In this document: in pieces, positions 1 through 8,536 of the stretch
Numbering within the stretch: position 1 is the stretch's first letter
Layout of the letters: each line of letters begins with the position of its first letter
Source: Bacteroides sp.
GTDB lineage: Bacteria; Bacteroidota; Bacteroidia; Bacteroidales; P3
Length of the DNA: 64,000 bases
Direction: 5' to 3'
Assembly (NCBI GenBank): GCA_023662825.1
Contig: JAMPIH010000003.1
Coordinates: 62,001-126,000, forward strand
Translations under genes and position numbers: made by a program
The notes under the pieces: generated by a model
Databases searched by the model: none
Seen by the model: only the letters and a program-made list of their open reading frames with translations
What the model was told of the DNA's origin: nothing

Positions 1-1
1 A

Positions 2-1789
2 TCCCGCTTTGTAAGCGAACTTAGCCAGAACAGGAACGTTCTGCTTGAAGAATATACCGGGATACACTGCGGCAACTGCCCCGACGGGCATAAAATGGCC
101 ACGGAAATCGTCAAGAAACATCCTCAACATGTCTTTCTGATGAACATCCATGGAACGGGGCTTGCAGCTCCTGCAGAAAACGATGTGGATTTGCGCACTT
201 CCTACGGAAACAACCTGATTGAACAGGCTGGTGTCAAAAGCATTCCTACCGGTTCACTCAACCGCCATATCTTTCCTTCTGAAACGACATCGGCACTGAA
301 CCGGGACTCGTGGGATGAATATGTGGAGGAACTCTTGGCTATGCCCGCCTACGTCAATATTGCCGCCAAAGCCGTCCTTGATTGGGAAACCCGCGAGATT
401 TCCATAACCGTGCAATTATATTACACCGGCACTCCTCCAGCAAAAAACTTTATCCATGTGGCCGTTCTACAAGACAGTATTGTCGGATACCAGAACGGCT
501 CCCACATGAATCCTGCACAGATAACACCCGACAATAAATACCGGCACATGCATGTCTTCCGCGATTTCCTTACTGGACAATGGGGCGAAGAAGTAAATGT
601 TCAAGGAACCGGCCAGATGATTGAAAGAACCTTTACAAAGACCCTGCCTGGTAAAATCGGCAACGTAAACCTCAATTTGTTCGACCTGCAATTCATCGCC
701 TTTGTTTCCGAAAACAAAGAAGAAATCATAAACGTTTGCCCAGTCGCAATACAAGACGTGAACCGACCCGCCCGCATTGCCTACCTTTCCGACATACGAC
801 AACTTTCTCTCAACACTTGCGATAAAGACGTAAAGTTCGCCATCCGGGTCAACAACCATTACCTCTCCTCCGAACCTATTTCCAACATGGTTCTAGAATG
901 CATCAGCGTGACAGAAACAACACAACACACTTTTTCGTTCGATCATCCCATACAAGCAGGAGACTCCGTTAACATAGAAACGAATGAAGTGAAACTCGGC
1001 AAAGCCAACCGAAACGAAACGGTCTATTGGTCCATTGTATCGATCAACGGGAGCAGTTTCGTCAACCGCTATCAAAAAAGGATTCCTGGAAAAGCCTTCA
1101 AACATTATGGTGTTACAGAAACCCCCGATATCTCACTTGTAGTTCAACAAGACCGTTTCGGTTCGGATATTTCGTGGGTTTTGAAATCCGAACAAGGCGA
1201 CACCGTGGCAAATGGCGGCCCTTATAAGGATCTGCCCTCACGAGGAGTCGAAGCCCATACTTACGAACTGACCATTTCGGAAGGATGCCATACCTTCACC
1301 ATCTACGACAGGCAACACGACGGCATAAACAATGGCTCAGGCGAAGGATGTGTCCGCTTTTCGAAAGCCGATGACCGAATATTTGCCCAACATGATGGAA
1401 AATACAGCGACAGTGCCACCATTATGATTTGTCTCGGAGAAGCCGAACCGGATGACCCCAACCTTCCCGACCGCCCCGAGCTGCCCGAAGACCCCGCCGA
1501 CACGATTCCCGACAATCCCAATCCTACGGACACCCTGGCGGTAGAACGCACGGATGCCGGCACGCTCCATATCTACCCGAACCCCTGCCGGAACACGGTG
1601 CATATAACCGGTTTGGAAAACTGCGGAAAGATACTCCACATACGGATTCTGTCGGTTAATGGAATCGAAGTGTTCCGCGTAAAGGGGAACTCCGCCGAAA
1701 TCGATGTGGAAAGGCTGCCTTCCGGCCTGTATATATTGGAAGTATGCACTCCAAGACGTGTTTACCGCACCAAGTTGCAACGCCGGTAA
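2..1789 (+). CDS. Omp28-related T9SS-secreted protein, 5' end outside window
   Basis: The reading frame is open from base 2, so the gene begins upstream; 595 codons are visible. The first in-frame ATG at 95 is internal, because the codons before it (…VLLEEYTGIHCGNCPDGHK) match the paralogue at 28169-29980 (…VLVEEFTGLHCPNCPSGHK). The N-terminal part looks thioredoxin-like with a CGNC motif, as in Omp28-related outer membrane proteins. A proline/aspartate-rich linker (about 1450-1540) leads to a C-terminal T9SS type A sorting domain: IYPNPCRNTVHITG, then LPSGLYILEV, ending in basic residues. The sorting domain implies export through the T9SS and surface attachment or release. Whether the CxxC is redox-active is unknown. 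A strong hairpin follows the stop codon. Confidence 0.85.
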   Translation, partial: SRFVSELSQNRNVLLEEYTGIHCGNCPDGHKMATEIVKKHPQHVFLMNIHGTGLAAPAENDVDLRTSYGNNLIEQAGVKSIPTGSLNRHIFPSETTSALNRDSWDEYVEELLAMPAYVNIAAKAVLDWETREISITVQLYYTGTPPAKNFIHVAVLQDSIVGYQNGSHMNPAQITPDNKYRHMHVFRDFLTGQWGEEVNVQGTGQMIERTFTKTLPGKIGNVNLNLFDLQFIAFVSENKEEIINVCPVAIQDVNRPARIAYLSDIRQLSLNTCDKDVKFAIRVNNHYLSSEPISNMVLECISVTETTQHTFSFDHPIQAGDSVNIETNEVKLGKANRNETVYWSIVSINGSSFVNRYQKRIPGKAFKHYGVTETPDISLVVQQDRFGSDISWVLKSEQGDTVANGGPYKDLPSRGVEAHTYELTISEGCHTFTIYDRQHDGINNGSGEGCVRFSKADDRIFAQHDGKYSDSATIMICLGEAEPDDPNLPDRPELPEDPADTIPDNPNPTDTLAVERTDAGTLHIYPNPCRNTVHITGLENCGKILHIRILSVNGIEVFRVKGNSAEIDVERLPSGLYILEVCTPRRVYRTKLQRR

Positions 1790-1821
1790 ACCGAGGCCCC
1801 GCCCTCCCCTGCCCTACATGC

Positions 1822-1857
1822 AAACGCCCCGAAAGTTATCGGACTTTCGGGGCGTTT
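1822..1857. terminator. Bidirectional hairpin terminator
   Basis: A perfect 15-bp inverted repeat (1822-1836 and 1843-1857) with a 6-base loop. The arms begin AAA and end TTT. It lies between the converging Omp28-like gene (+) and the NifU-like gene (-), so it can end transcription from both sides. Confidence 0.8.
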
Positions 1858-1882
1858 GGCGTATCGGGAGATGTTAAAAACG

Positions 1883-2140
1883 CTACAAGAAGAAAGGTTC
1901 TATGCCCGTAACTTCGGGCAGGATGGTGCGCAAGGCCACCTCCACGCTCTGTTTTATGGTGGCGTGGGCGCGCGGACAGTTGCCGCAGGTGGTTTTCAAT
2001 CCCACCTTGGCCTTGCCGTCTTCGGTTATCTCGTAGAACTTTACCTCGGCGGCGCATTCATCGAACAGCGAGGGGGCGATCTTTTCTTTCACCACCCTTT
2101 CCACCTTCTCTTCCATCTGTTTGATTTCCTGTCTCTCCAT
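1883..2140 (-). CDS. Small NifU C-terminal-domain-like protein
   Basis: An 85-residue protein resembling the NifU/Nfu C-terminal domain, which binds or delivers Fe-S clusters. The visible signature is a CxxC (C52-G-N-C55) followed by PRAHATIKQSVE and PEVTGIEPFFL, matching the usual C-x-x-C-P…T-(L/I)-K…PEV pattern. The N-terminal helix is charged and there is no second domain, so it is a stand-alone Nfu-type carrier. It lies 15 bases downstream of the YeiH-family gene and is probably co-transcribed with it. The family assignment is good; the specific client is unknown. Confidence 0.75.
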   Translation of the reverse strand: MERQEIKQMEEKVERVVKEKIAPSLFDECAAEVKFYEITEDGKAKVGLKTTCGNCPRAHATIKQSVEVALRTILPEVTGIEPFFL

Positions 2141-2155
2141 ATCTCATTATTAAAA

Positions 2156-3202
2156 TTAAAGGAGCGGTGCCAGATAGCGAACCAGCGCATATCCGCCCGC
2201 GAACAGCCAAATATACAGCAAAAATGCCAACAGGAATGGACGGGGGCCGGCCTTCCTGAACTTGTCGAAACTCGTTTCGGTTCCCAGGGCGGTCATGGCC
2301 ATCGTTAAAAGGAAGGTATCGAACGAATTGATATAATCGATGCAAACTTTGGGCAAGAGGTTCAACGAGTTGAAGCATATCACCAGCAGGAAGACAAAGG
2401 CGAACCAAGGAATGGCAATCTTGCGTTTACCCCCGGTCTCAGGCAGTTTGGAAGCTTCCGTATCTTTTTCGGGGCGGACGGTAAAGGCCAGCACCAACAG
2501 CACGGGCACCAGCATCATGACCCGTATCATCTTGACGATGGTGGCCGTATCCTGTATTTCCCCGCCCATCGCGTTACCCGCGCCCACCGCGTGCGCCACC
2601 TCATGCAGGGTCGCCCCCGTGTAGAGCCCCATCTGCTGCGGATCCAGGCCGAGCCAGCCGTTCCTATACAGAAAGGGATAAAGGAACATGGAGACCGTGC
2701 CGAAAATAACCACCGTGGAAACCGCCACCGCCGTTTTATAAGGCTTTGGCCTAATCGTGGCGTCCGCCCCCAGGACCGCAGCCGCCCCGCAGATGGAACT
2801 GCCCACCGAGGTCAGCAGAGCCGTGTCCCTGTCCATCTTGAGCAGCCTGCCGAAAGCCAACCCCAACAGGATGGTTCCGGCCACGATGGCGGCATCCACC
2901 GCCAGGGCGCTCCAACCCACCTCCACGATGTCGCCCAAGGTAAGCCTGAAACCGTAGAGGATAATGCCCAGACGCAGCAACTGCTTGGCGCTGAACTGAA
3001 TCCCCGGCACCCAGGTTTCGGGCAGGCGGTTGCGCAGGCTGTTGGCGTACAGCATACCCAGCAGGATACCTATGATGAGGGGGCTGAACGACAGTTTCTG
3101 TATAAACGGGAATTGGGCGATGTAAAAAGCCGCGCACGAAAACAATGCGATAAGGAGTATGCCGTGGAGCATATTGCCTTTCGACTCGCTGAGCTTCACC
3201 AT
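2156..3202 (-). CDS. YeiH/UPF0324-family membrane transporter
   Basis: A 348-residue polytopic membrane protein with about ten hydrophobic segments. It matches the YeiH/UPF0324 family (Cons_hypoth698), often annotated as putative sulfate exporter. Recognisable family stretches are FSPLIIGILLGMLYAN, LLRLGIILYGFRLTL, SSICGAAAVLGADA and TGATLHEVAHAVGAG. Length is normal for the family. The transported substrate is not established for this clade. It heads a two-gene unit with the NifU-like gene; a perfect TAnnTTTG box lies about 40 bases upstream. Confidence 0.85.
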   Translation of the reverse strand: MVKLSESKGNMLHGILLIALFSCAAFYIAQFPFIQKLSFSPLIIGILLGMLYANSLRNRLPETWVPGIQFSAKQLLRLGIILYGFRLTLGDIVEVGWSALAVDAAIVAGTILLGLAFGRLLKMDRDTALLTSVGSSICGAAAVLGADATIRPKPYKTAVAVSTVVIFGTVSMFLYPFLYRNGWLGLDPQQMGLYTGATLHEVAHAVGAGNAMGGEIQDTATIVKMIRVMMLVPVLLVLAFTVRPEKDTEASKLPETGGKRKIAIPWFAFVFLLVICFNSLNLLPKVCIDYINSFDTFLLTMAMTALGTETSFDKFRKAGPRPFLLAFLLYIWLFAGGYALVRYLAPLL

Positions 3203-3241
3203 AGTTCTGATAATTTAGTAGTTAACGGATATTCCGCTCGG

Positions 3242-3249
3242 CAAAATTA
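3242..3249 (-). promoter_or_regulatory. Bacteroides-type -7 box for the YeiH/NifU unit
   Basis: On the minus strand this reads TAATTTTG, a perfect TAnnTTTG. It lies 39 bases before the YeiH start and downstream of the tRNA terminator. No clear -33 TTG is seen. Confidence 0.5.
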
Positions 3250-3262
3250 CCGAATTATCCAT

Positions 3263-3294
3263 AAAAAAACCGGCCGTTCAGAACGAACGACCGG
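3263..3294 (-). terminator. Intrinsic terminator of tRNA-Arg
   Basis: On the minus strand a 10-bp stem (3270-3279 with 3285-3294, one G·U pair) with a 5-base loop is followed by seven T residues (A tract at 3263-3269). It lies just downstream of the tRNA gene. Confidence 0.8.
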
Positions 3295-3320
3295 CAACCA
3301 AAAACTAAAACTATGAAATG

Positions 3321-3394
3321 TGACACCGGTGGGATTCAAACCCGCAACCTTCTGATCCGTAGTCAGATGCTCTATTCAGTTGAGCTACGGTGCC
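3321..3394 (-). tRNA. tRNA-Arg (anticodon ACG)
   Basis: The reverse complement is a 74-base cloverleaf. The acceptor arms GGCACCG and CGGTGTC pair (one G·U). The D arm contains AGCTCAACTGAATAGAGC. The anticodon stem TCTGA/TCAGA encloses loop CTACGGA, giving anticodon ACG. The T arm contains GGTTTGAATCCC-like bases (GGGTTTGAATCCC). The 3' CCA is not encoded. Confidence 0.93.
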
Positions 3395-3410
3395 TCGTTT
3401 TTCGTGGGGG

Positions 3411-3418
3411 CAAAGATA
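3411..3418 (-). promoter_or_regulatory. Promoter of tRNA-Arg
   Basis: The minus strand reads TATCTTTG, a perfect TAnnTTTG box, 16 bases before the tRNA. A TTG at 3438-3440 sits 19 bases further upstream, matching the Bacteroides -33/-7 arrangement. Confidence 0.7.
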
Positions 3419-3697
3419 CAACTTTTTTCATTCCAAACAAGGGGTATCCGAAATTTTAACATTTATTAACTATTTTTCAACCGCCTTAACATTTACAATT
3501 CCTACAAAATCAACCCATTCAGCCGAACTCATTAAGTTTTGTTAAGAAACCCGAAGCCCAATACCTTTTCCGTAATGGAAAATTTACCTAATTTTGGGGC
3601 TTGCTGTTGCAGTTGCGACCCTGATGTGCTATGCCACAGCAAAAATGAACACGGTCAAATAACGAATTTTTTAAATACACAATCCAAATCAGCTCTT
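3419..3697 (+). other. Leader and intergenic region before the SusC gene
   Basis: About 280 bases without a supported gene between the tRNA promoter and the susC-like start codon. The region is AT-rich. The frame is open upstream of the SusC start (from 3539), but the 53 extra residues are Cys-rich, lack signal-peptide character and precede a good signal peptide, so they are taken as untranslated leader. Confidence 0.6.
3589..3596 (+). promoter_or_regulatory. Candidate -7 box for the SusC/SusD pair
   Basis: TAATTTTG, a perfect TAnnTTTG match, about 100 bases upstream of the start at 3698. No convincing -33 TTG lies at the right distance. Confidence 0.35.
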
Positions 3698-6600
3698 ATG
3701 AAAAAACTAGTGCTCTTTGTGGTGTCCCTTTTCCTTTTGGGAGCGGCCAACGTGGCCTTGGGGCAGCGCACCGTAACAGGGAAGGTCACCAGCGCGGAAG
3801 ACCCCATGGGCGTGCCTATGGTAGCTGTTCAAGTGGATGGTACCACCATCGGTACTTCCACCGACCTTAACGGGGTTTACACATTGAACAACGTTCCGGC
3901 CAATGCCAAGAACCTCAAGTTCTCGGCCATGGGTATGAAAGACAAGGTGGTGCCCATTACCGGCGGCGTGGTCAATGTAGTTATGGAATCGCAGGCCATC
4001 GCCTTGCAGGAAGTCCAGATTTCCGGTAGCGGCTACGGTGTCCGCAAGAAAGTGGACAATGTCGGTTCGGCCGTGGCCGTAGGCGAAGAAGTGGTAAAGC
4101 GCCAGACCGAGTCGAACGTTATCAACTCCTTGCAGGGTAGCGTTCCCGGCATGCAGGTAAGTACCGCTTCCGGCCAGCCCGGTTCGTCCACCACGGTGCG
4201 TATCCGCGGTAAGAGTTCTTTGAGTTCCGGCAACGACCCCTTGTACGTAATCGACGGGGTGCCTATCGTAACCGGTGCCATGGGTATGAGCGACTATTCG
4301 GGCGGTGAAGGTACCGACCCCTTGGCTGCCCTGAACCCTGAAGATATCGAAAGCATCCAGTTGTTGAAAGACGCCAGCGCCACCTCCATCTACGGTTCGC
4401 GCGCCTCCAACGGGGTTATCGTCGTAACCACCAAAAAAGGTCAGGAAGGCAAGGTCAACTTCTCGCTGAACGCGAAAATCGGGGTCGCCACGCCTCCTAT
4501 GGTTAAGCGTCGTTTCCAGAAAGTGGATCTGGATGATTTCAAGATATTCCTGTTTGAAAGCCGCTTGAACACATTTCAATCTCGTCTGACCCAGTTGAGA
4601 TACGAAAATAACCCCGATCTGATTTGGGATTATTATAATAACCGTGGCTGGGGTCTTAACTTCACTCCTACCGGAAATCCCGCAAACACGAATTGGTGGG
4701 ATGAAGTAACCCGCAACGGCATTATCCAAGACTACTCCATCTCGGCCTCCGGTGGTACCAAAACGGTTAACTACTATGCTTCTGTAGGTTACTTTCAGAA
4801 CAAGGGTATCGTTATCGGCTCCGACTATACCCGTTACAACGCCCGTTTGAACTTGGACATCAATCCCACCAAATGGTTGAGTTTCGGTGTCAACTTGAGC
4901 GGTGCCTATGCCGAAATCAATACCATTCCTACTGAATTGGCTTACGCGGCTCCTATCTGGGGTGCATCCATGATGCGTCCCTCCGACCCGGTAAAGAATG
5001 AAGATGGCACATGGAATACCACCACCAATCCTTTTGCCTCCGGATATAACCCTGTGGCCTTGCGTAAAGACAAATACCACGACGAAGCTTTCCAGCAGCA
5101 GTACAAGGCCATGTTCAGCCCCTACCTGCGTGTCAAGCTCTACAAAAACCTGTACGTTCAGTCCAAGATCGGTATCGACTACGTTGACTTGCGCGAAAAG
5201 AACGTTTGGTCTAAGGTAGTGAACCCGCAAGGTGAAAGTTTGGGTGGCTTGATGCAGGTGGATGAACAGAGCATCGCTTACATGAACATCGCCAACACCA
5301 TCAACTGGATGCCCTCCATCAAGAAGAACAACTTCAACATCCTGGTCGGTCAGGAAGCACAGCGTTTTAACCAATACGAAGGATTTATCGCCGGTAACGA
5401 CTACGTGGTTCCCGACCTGATGGAAATCTCCAATGCCGGTGAAACCAGCGGCTCCACTATGCGTGCCGATGCTACATTGGCCTCTTACTTCGCCAACGTT
5501 GAATATGACTACGACAACCGTTACTATGTATCGGCCAGCGTCCGTCGCGACGGTTCTTCCCGTTTCGGCGAAGACAACCGCTGGGGTACGTTCTACTCGG
5601 TAGGTGCCAAATACCGTATCACGGGCGAGAAATTCATGGCCACGACCCAGAACTGGCTGAACAACCTCTCTGTCCGTGTAAGCTACGGTACCTCCGGTAA
5701 CCAGAACGTAGGTTATTATCAGGCACGCGGTGTATATGCCACCTCGCGTTACGGCGGTATCACCGGTTTCGCTCCCTCGCAGTTGGCCAACGGTGACCTG
5801 CAGTGGGAATCGAGAAACAAGTTCGACGTAGGTTTGGAGTTCACGATTTTCAACGCCTTGACCGTCGAATTGGACTACTATAACGACGTTACGAAAGACA
5901 TGATCTTCAGCCGTCCCTTGTCGTACGGTACCGGTTTCGGTTCCATCGCCTACAACGTGGGTAAGATGCGTAACCAAGGGGTTGAATTGCAGTTGAGCGC
6001 CATGCTTATCAACCGCAAGAACTTCAAGTGGACCTTAGGCTTCAACCTGACCACCAACGACAACAAGATCTTGAAATTGCCCGGCGGCAACGATATACGC
6101 AACGGTACCATCGGTCTGCTGCGCGAAGGCCGTTCCTCCGCCCAGTTGTACATGCGCGAATGGGCCGGCGCTGATCCTGCAACCGGTCGTCCGCGTTGGT
6201 ACGGTGCCGACGGTCAATATGTATTTAACTACGGTGAAGCGGCTTATCGTTTTGTGGGTACGAGTGACCCCAAAGTATATGGCGGTGTTCAGACCCGTTT
6301 TGATTTCTATAATGTAGATATCAGCCTCCAGTTTAACTACAATGCCGGCAACTACATTCTTTCGAATGACTTATCATACTTAGAAAACGAAGGCTCGCGC
6401 AGTGGAAACGTTACCACCTACTATATAATGGATAACCGGTGGCAACGCCCTGGCGATCGGACCGATGTTCCTCAGTTGATGGATGGTGGCAACAAGAACT
6501 CGCGTAATATCAGTACTTTCTGCCGCACAGATGGATCCTATTTCCGTATCAAATCAATTGTTGTCGGATACACGCTTTCCAAGAAAAACTGTGAAAAGAT

Positions 6601-6763
6601 TTTCTTGAAAAGCCTGCGTTTCTACGCCAGCATTGACAACTTGTTCACCGCTTGCAGCAAGAACTTCCGTGGTTACGACCCCGAATCCGGTTTGAGCGCG
6701 ATTCAGACCTCGAACTATCCGGTACCCGTAAACTACACCTTTGGTATCAATGTGGGTTTTTAA
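3698..6763 (+). CDS. SusC/RagA-family TonB-dependent outer-membrane transporter
   Basis: A 1021-residue protein. A signal peptide (about residues 1-23, ending ANVALGQ) is followed by a carboxypeptidase-regulatory-like β-sandwich (about 24-105). Next comes the TonB plug with SusC-type signatures VRIRGKSSL and DPLYVIDGVPI, then a 22-strand-type barrel ending in an aromatic residue (…NYTFGINVGF). It forms the outer-membrane pore that takes up oligomeric nutrients with TonB energy. The start at 3698 is chosen because it opens the signal peptide. The SusD partner follows 36 bases later. No glycoside hydrolase, sulfatase or regulator is adjacent, so the substrate cannot be inferred; peptide import, as by RagAB, is possible given the many proteases nearby. 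Confidence 0.95.
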   Translation: MKKLVLFVVSLFLLGAANVALGQRTVTGKVTSAEDPMGVPMVAVQVDGTTIGTSTDLNGVYTLNNVPANAKNLKFSAMGMKDKVVPITGGVVNVVMESQAIALQEVQISGSGYGVRKKVDNVGSAVAVGEEVVKRQTESNVINSLQGSVPGMQVSTASGQPGSSTTVRIRGKSSLSSGNDPLYVIDGVPIVTGAMGMSDYSGGEGTDPLAALNPEDIESIQLLKDASATSIYGSRASNGVIVVTTKKGQEGKVNFSLNAKIGVATPPMVKRRFQKVDLDDFKIFLFESRLNTFQSRLTQLRYENNPDLIWDYYNNRGWGLNFTPTGNPANTNWWDEVTRNGIIQDYSISASGGTKTVNYYASVGYFQNKGIVIGSDYTRYNARLNLDINPTKWLSFGVNLSGAYAEINTIPTELAYAAPIWGASMMRPSDPVKNEDGTWNTTTNPFASGYNPVALRKDKYHDEAFQQQYKAMFSPYLRVKLYKNLYVQSKIGIDYVDLREKNVWSKVVNPQGESLGGLMQVDEQSIAYMNIANTINWMPSIKKNNFNILVGQEAQRFNQYEGFIAGNDYVVPDLMEISNAGETSGSTMRADATLASYFANVEYDYDNRYYVSASVRRDGSSRFGEDNRWGTFYSVGAKYRITGEKFMATTQNWLNNLSVRVSYGTSGNQNVGYYQARGVYATSRYGGITGFAPSQLANGDLQWESRNKFDVGLEFTIFNALTVELDYYNDVTKDMIFSRPLSYGTGFGSIAYNVGKMRNQGVELQLSAMLINRKNFKWTLGFNLTTNDNKILKLPGGNDIRNGTIGLLREGRSSAQLYMREWAGADPATGRPRWYGADGQYVFNYGEAAYRFVGTSDPKVYGGVQTRFDFYNVDISLQFNYNAGNYILSNDLSYLENEGSRSGNVTTYYIMDNRWQRPGDRTDVPQLMDGGNKNSRNISTFCRTDGSYFRIKSIVVGYTLSKKNCEKIFLKSLRFYASIDNLFTACSKNFRGYDPESGLSAIQTSNYPVPVNYTFGINVGF

Positions 6764-6799
6764 CAGCAAGCATAGCTAACATTTAAACACAAAAGGATT

Positions 6800-8455
6800 A
6801 TGAAAAAGATTAAAGATATAGCTTTGTTGGTTGCCGTGGTTCCAGCCATGTTGCTGTCCTCATGCTCAAAAGAGTACCTGGACAGAACGCCAACCACCGC
6901 ATTGGACACCAATTTAGTACTCAACAATACCGACCTGATTCCCTCCACGGTAGTAGGAACGATGCGCATGATGTATTCTTCCAGCTTCGGCGGAAAATAC
7001 GCTACCGTCATGGGAGACATCATGACTGATATGGTTACTTCCGTTCGCGGTAGCAACGGTTCTTTCAAGGAAATGGAAGAATGGAATATCAACCAATCGA
7101 CACCCGATGTGGAAACCCTCTACGGAGCCAGTTTCCAGATTGCCGCATCTGCTGCCCGTACTATCCAGGCGGCCAAAAGAAAGTTGGCCTCCGACAGCAC
7201 GAAGATGACCACCTCGCAAATAAATAACTTAAAAAGTGCCATCGCGGCTTCTTTAACGATTAAAGTTTATTGCGAATATTTCCTGACACAGTTTTTCTGC
7301 GTGGATGTCAATGTGGGTACAGGCAAGTATGCGTTCGACAACAACTTTACGATGCCTAATAAAGAGCATCCGGATAGACCTGCTGTTGGAATTATGCTTT
7401 TGAAAGACAGACCACTGGAAATCGATGAAAATGCCAATATTTCTTCGTTGAAAGAAACCTATGAGTTTATGGAATGGGAGCTCACAGAAGCAATCCGTTA
7501 TTTTAAAGAATCTGGCAATAATTTCTTTACTTTATCCGGAACCCGTTTCTATCCTACCTTATGCGCTGCGTATATGGTTCAGGCTCGTGTATTCTTGGCT
7601 CAGCACAAACACCGGGAAGCTCATGAGGCTGCAGATAACGCGTTGAGCACGCTCCCCTCGGGCGCAAGTTCAACGCTGATTTCCGATCCGGAAAAAATGC
7701 TGGACGCTTATGGAGAAAACCTATCGAGCGAAGATATTTGGTCTTTGAACTATACTACGCAGGATAACCTTTCCGCCAATTCACTCCAAAACCTGTTTAG
7801 CAGTTATGGCTTCAATCCCAGTAAAAAAGCTTGCGACCTGTTTAAAAAAACCGATATCCGCAAGGGTCTGCATTACTACGAAAAGCCTCCTCAAAAGACA
7901 TACTGCCTGAAGTATCCCAACGAAAACGGTGTTTTCAATGTGCCCATCTTCCGTGTTCCTGAGATTTACATGATTCAAGCCGAGGCTCGCGCGTACGACA
8001 AATCGCTGGGTGACCCCAAAGAGTCGTTGCTTATGGTTCTTGGAGCCCGCGACACCGCTATCGGTGGCGATATGGCCAAGTTGGAAGCTAATTATCAGGT
8101 CGATGATGAGCATATCATGCAGACGATTTTAGATGAAAATGCCCGTGAATTCTTGTGTGAAGGCCACCGATGGTTCGATTTGCGCCGCAACGGTGTCCGT
8201 TTGACCCGTGAAGGAACCAGTGAAAATAAATTATTCCCGACACACTTTACCGGCTATCCTCTATCCTCGTTCGCTTTGCCCATTCCTTACGGAGAAACCT
8301 CCACCGAACAATGGAAAAAAGGCAAGGGTGATGACGGCAAGGATCAATCCGGAAACTGGCAGAATAACGCCTGGGATGAAAAACAAGGTGATACCTACAG
8401 TCCCACCGCAACGATTCCTGTTGAGGGTGGTAACTACGATAGTTACGCCCACTAA
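6800..8455 (+). CDS. SusD/RagB-family surface lipoprotein
   Basis: A 551-residue lipoprotein with signal peptide and lipobox (MLLSSC, Cys at about residue 23), followed by the SusD-typical start KEYLDRTPTTALD. The C-terminal half carries the family motif REFLCEGHRWFDLRRNG. SusD proteins are α-helical TPR-based lids that close the SusC barrel and bind the substrate at the cell surface. The gene is 36 bases downstream of the SusC gene and is followed by a strong terminator, so the pair forms a two-gene unit. The ligand is unknown. Confidence 0.93.
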   Translation: MKKIKDIALLVAVVPAMLLSSCSKEYLDRTPTTALDTNLVLNNTDLIPSTVVGTMRMMYSSSFGGKYATVMGDIMTDMVTSVRGSNGSFKEMEEWNINQSTPDVETLYGASFQIAASAARTIQAAKRKLASDSTKMTTSQINNLKSAIAASLTIKVYCEYFLTQFFCVDVNVGTGKYAFDNNFTMPNKEHPDRPAVGIMLLKDRPLEIDENANISSLKETYEFMEWELTEAIRYFKESGNNFFTLSGTRFYPTLCAAYMVQARVFLAQHKHREAHEAADNALSTLPSGASSTLISDPEKMLDAYGENLSSEDIWSLNYTTQDNLSANSLQNLFSSYGFNPSKKACDLFKKTDIRKGLHYYEKPPQKTYCLKYPNENGVFNVPIFRVPEIYMIQAEARAYDKSLGDPKESLLMVLGARDTAIGGDMAKLEANYQVDDEHIMQTILDENAREFLCEGHRWFDLRRNGVRLTREGTSENKLFPTHFTGYPLSSFALPIPYGETSTEQWKKGKGDDGKDQSGNWQNNAWDEKQGDTYSPTATIPVEGGNYDSYAH

Positions 8456-8472
8456 GTTTTCCTTCAGTTGAA

Positions 8473-8505
8473 AAGCGCGTGGATTCAAATCCACGCGCTT
8501 TTTTT
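8473..8505 (+). terminator. Intrinsic terminator after SusD
   Basis: A perfect 12-bp stem (8473-8484 with 8489-8500), 4-base loop TCAA, and a run of seven T residues at its 3' side. Confidence 0.85.
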
Positions 8506-8506
8506 G

Positions 8507-8514
8507 TATCTTCG
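8507..8514 (+). promoter_or_regulatory. Candidate -7 box for the CapD-like gene
   Basis: TATCTTCG, one mismatch to TAnnTTTG, 22 bases before the ATG and immediately after the SusD terminator. Confidence 0.35.
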
Positions 8515-8536
8515 CAACCCTTTGTTTGGATAGAGT

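Noticed and set aside
3539-3697. N-terminal extension of the SusC protein
   Set aside because: The 53 extra residues lack conserved sequence and would bury the signal peptide; the start at 3698 is preferred.
3707-5977. 756-codon open frame opposite the SusC gene
   Set aside because: Shadow frame; Val/Gly/His-rich with no domain, while the plus strand encodes a complete SusC.
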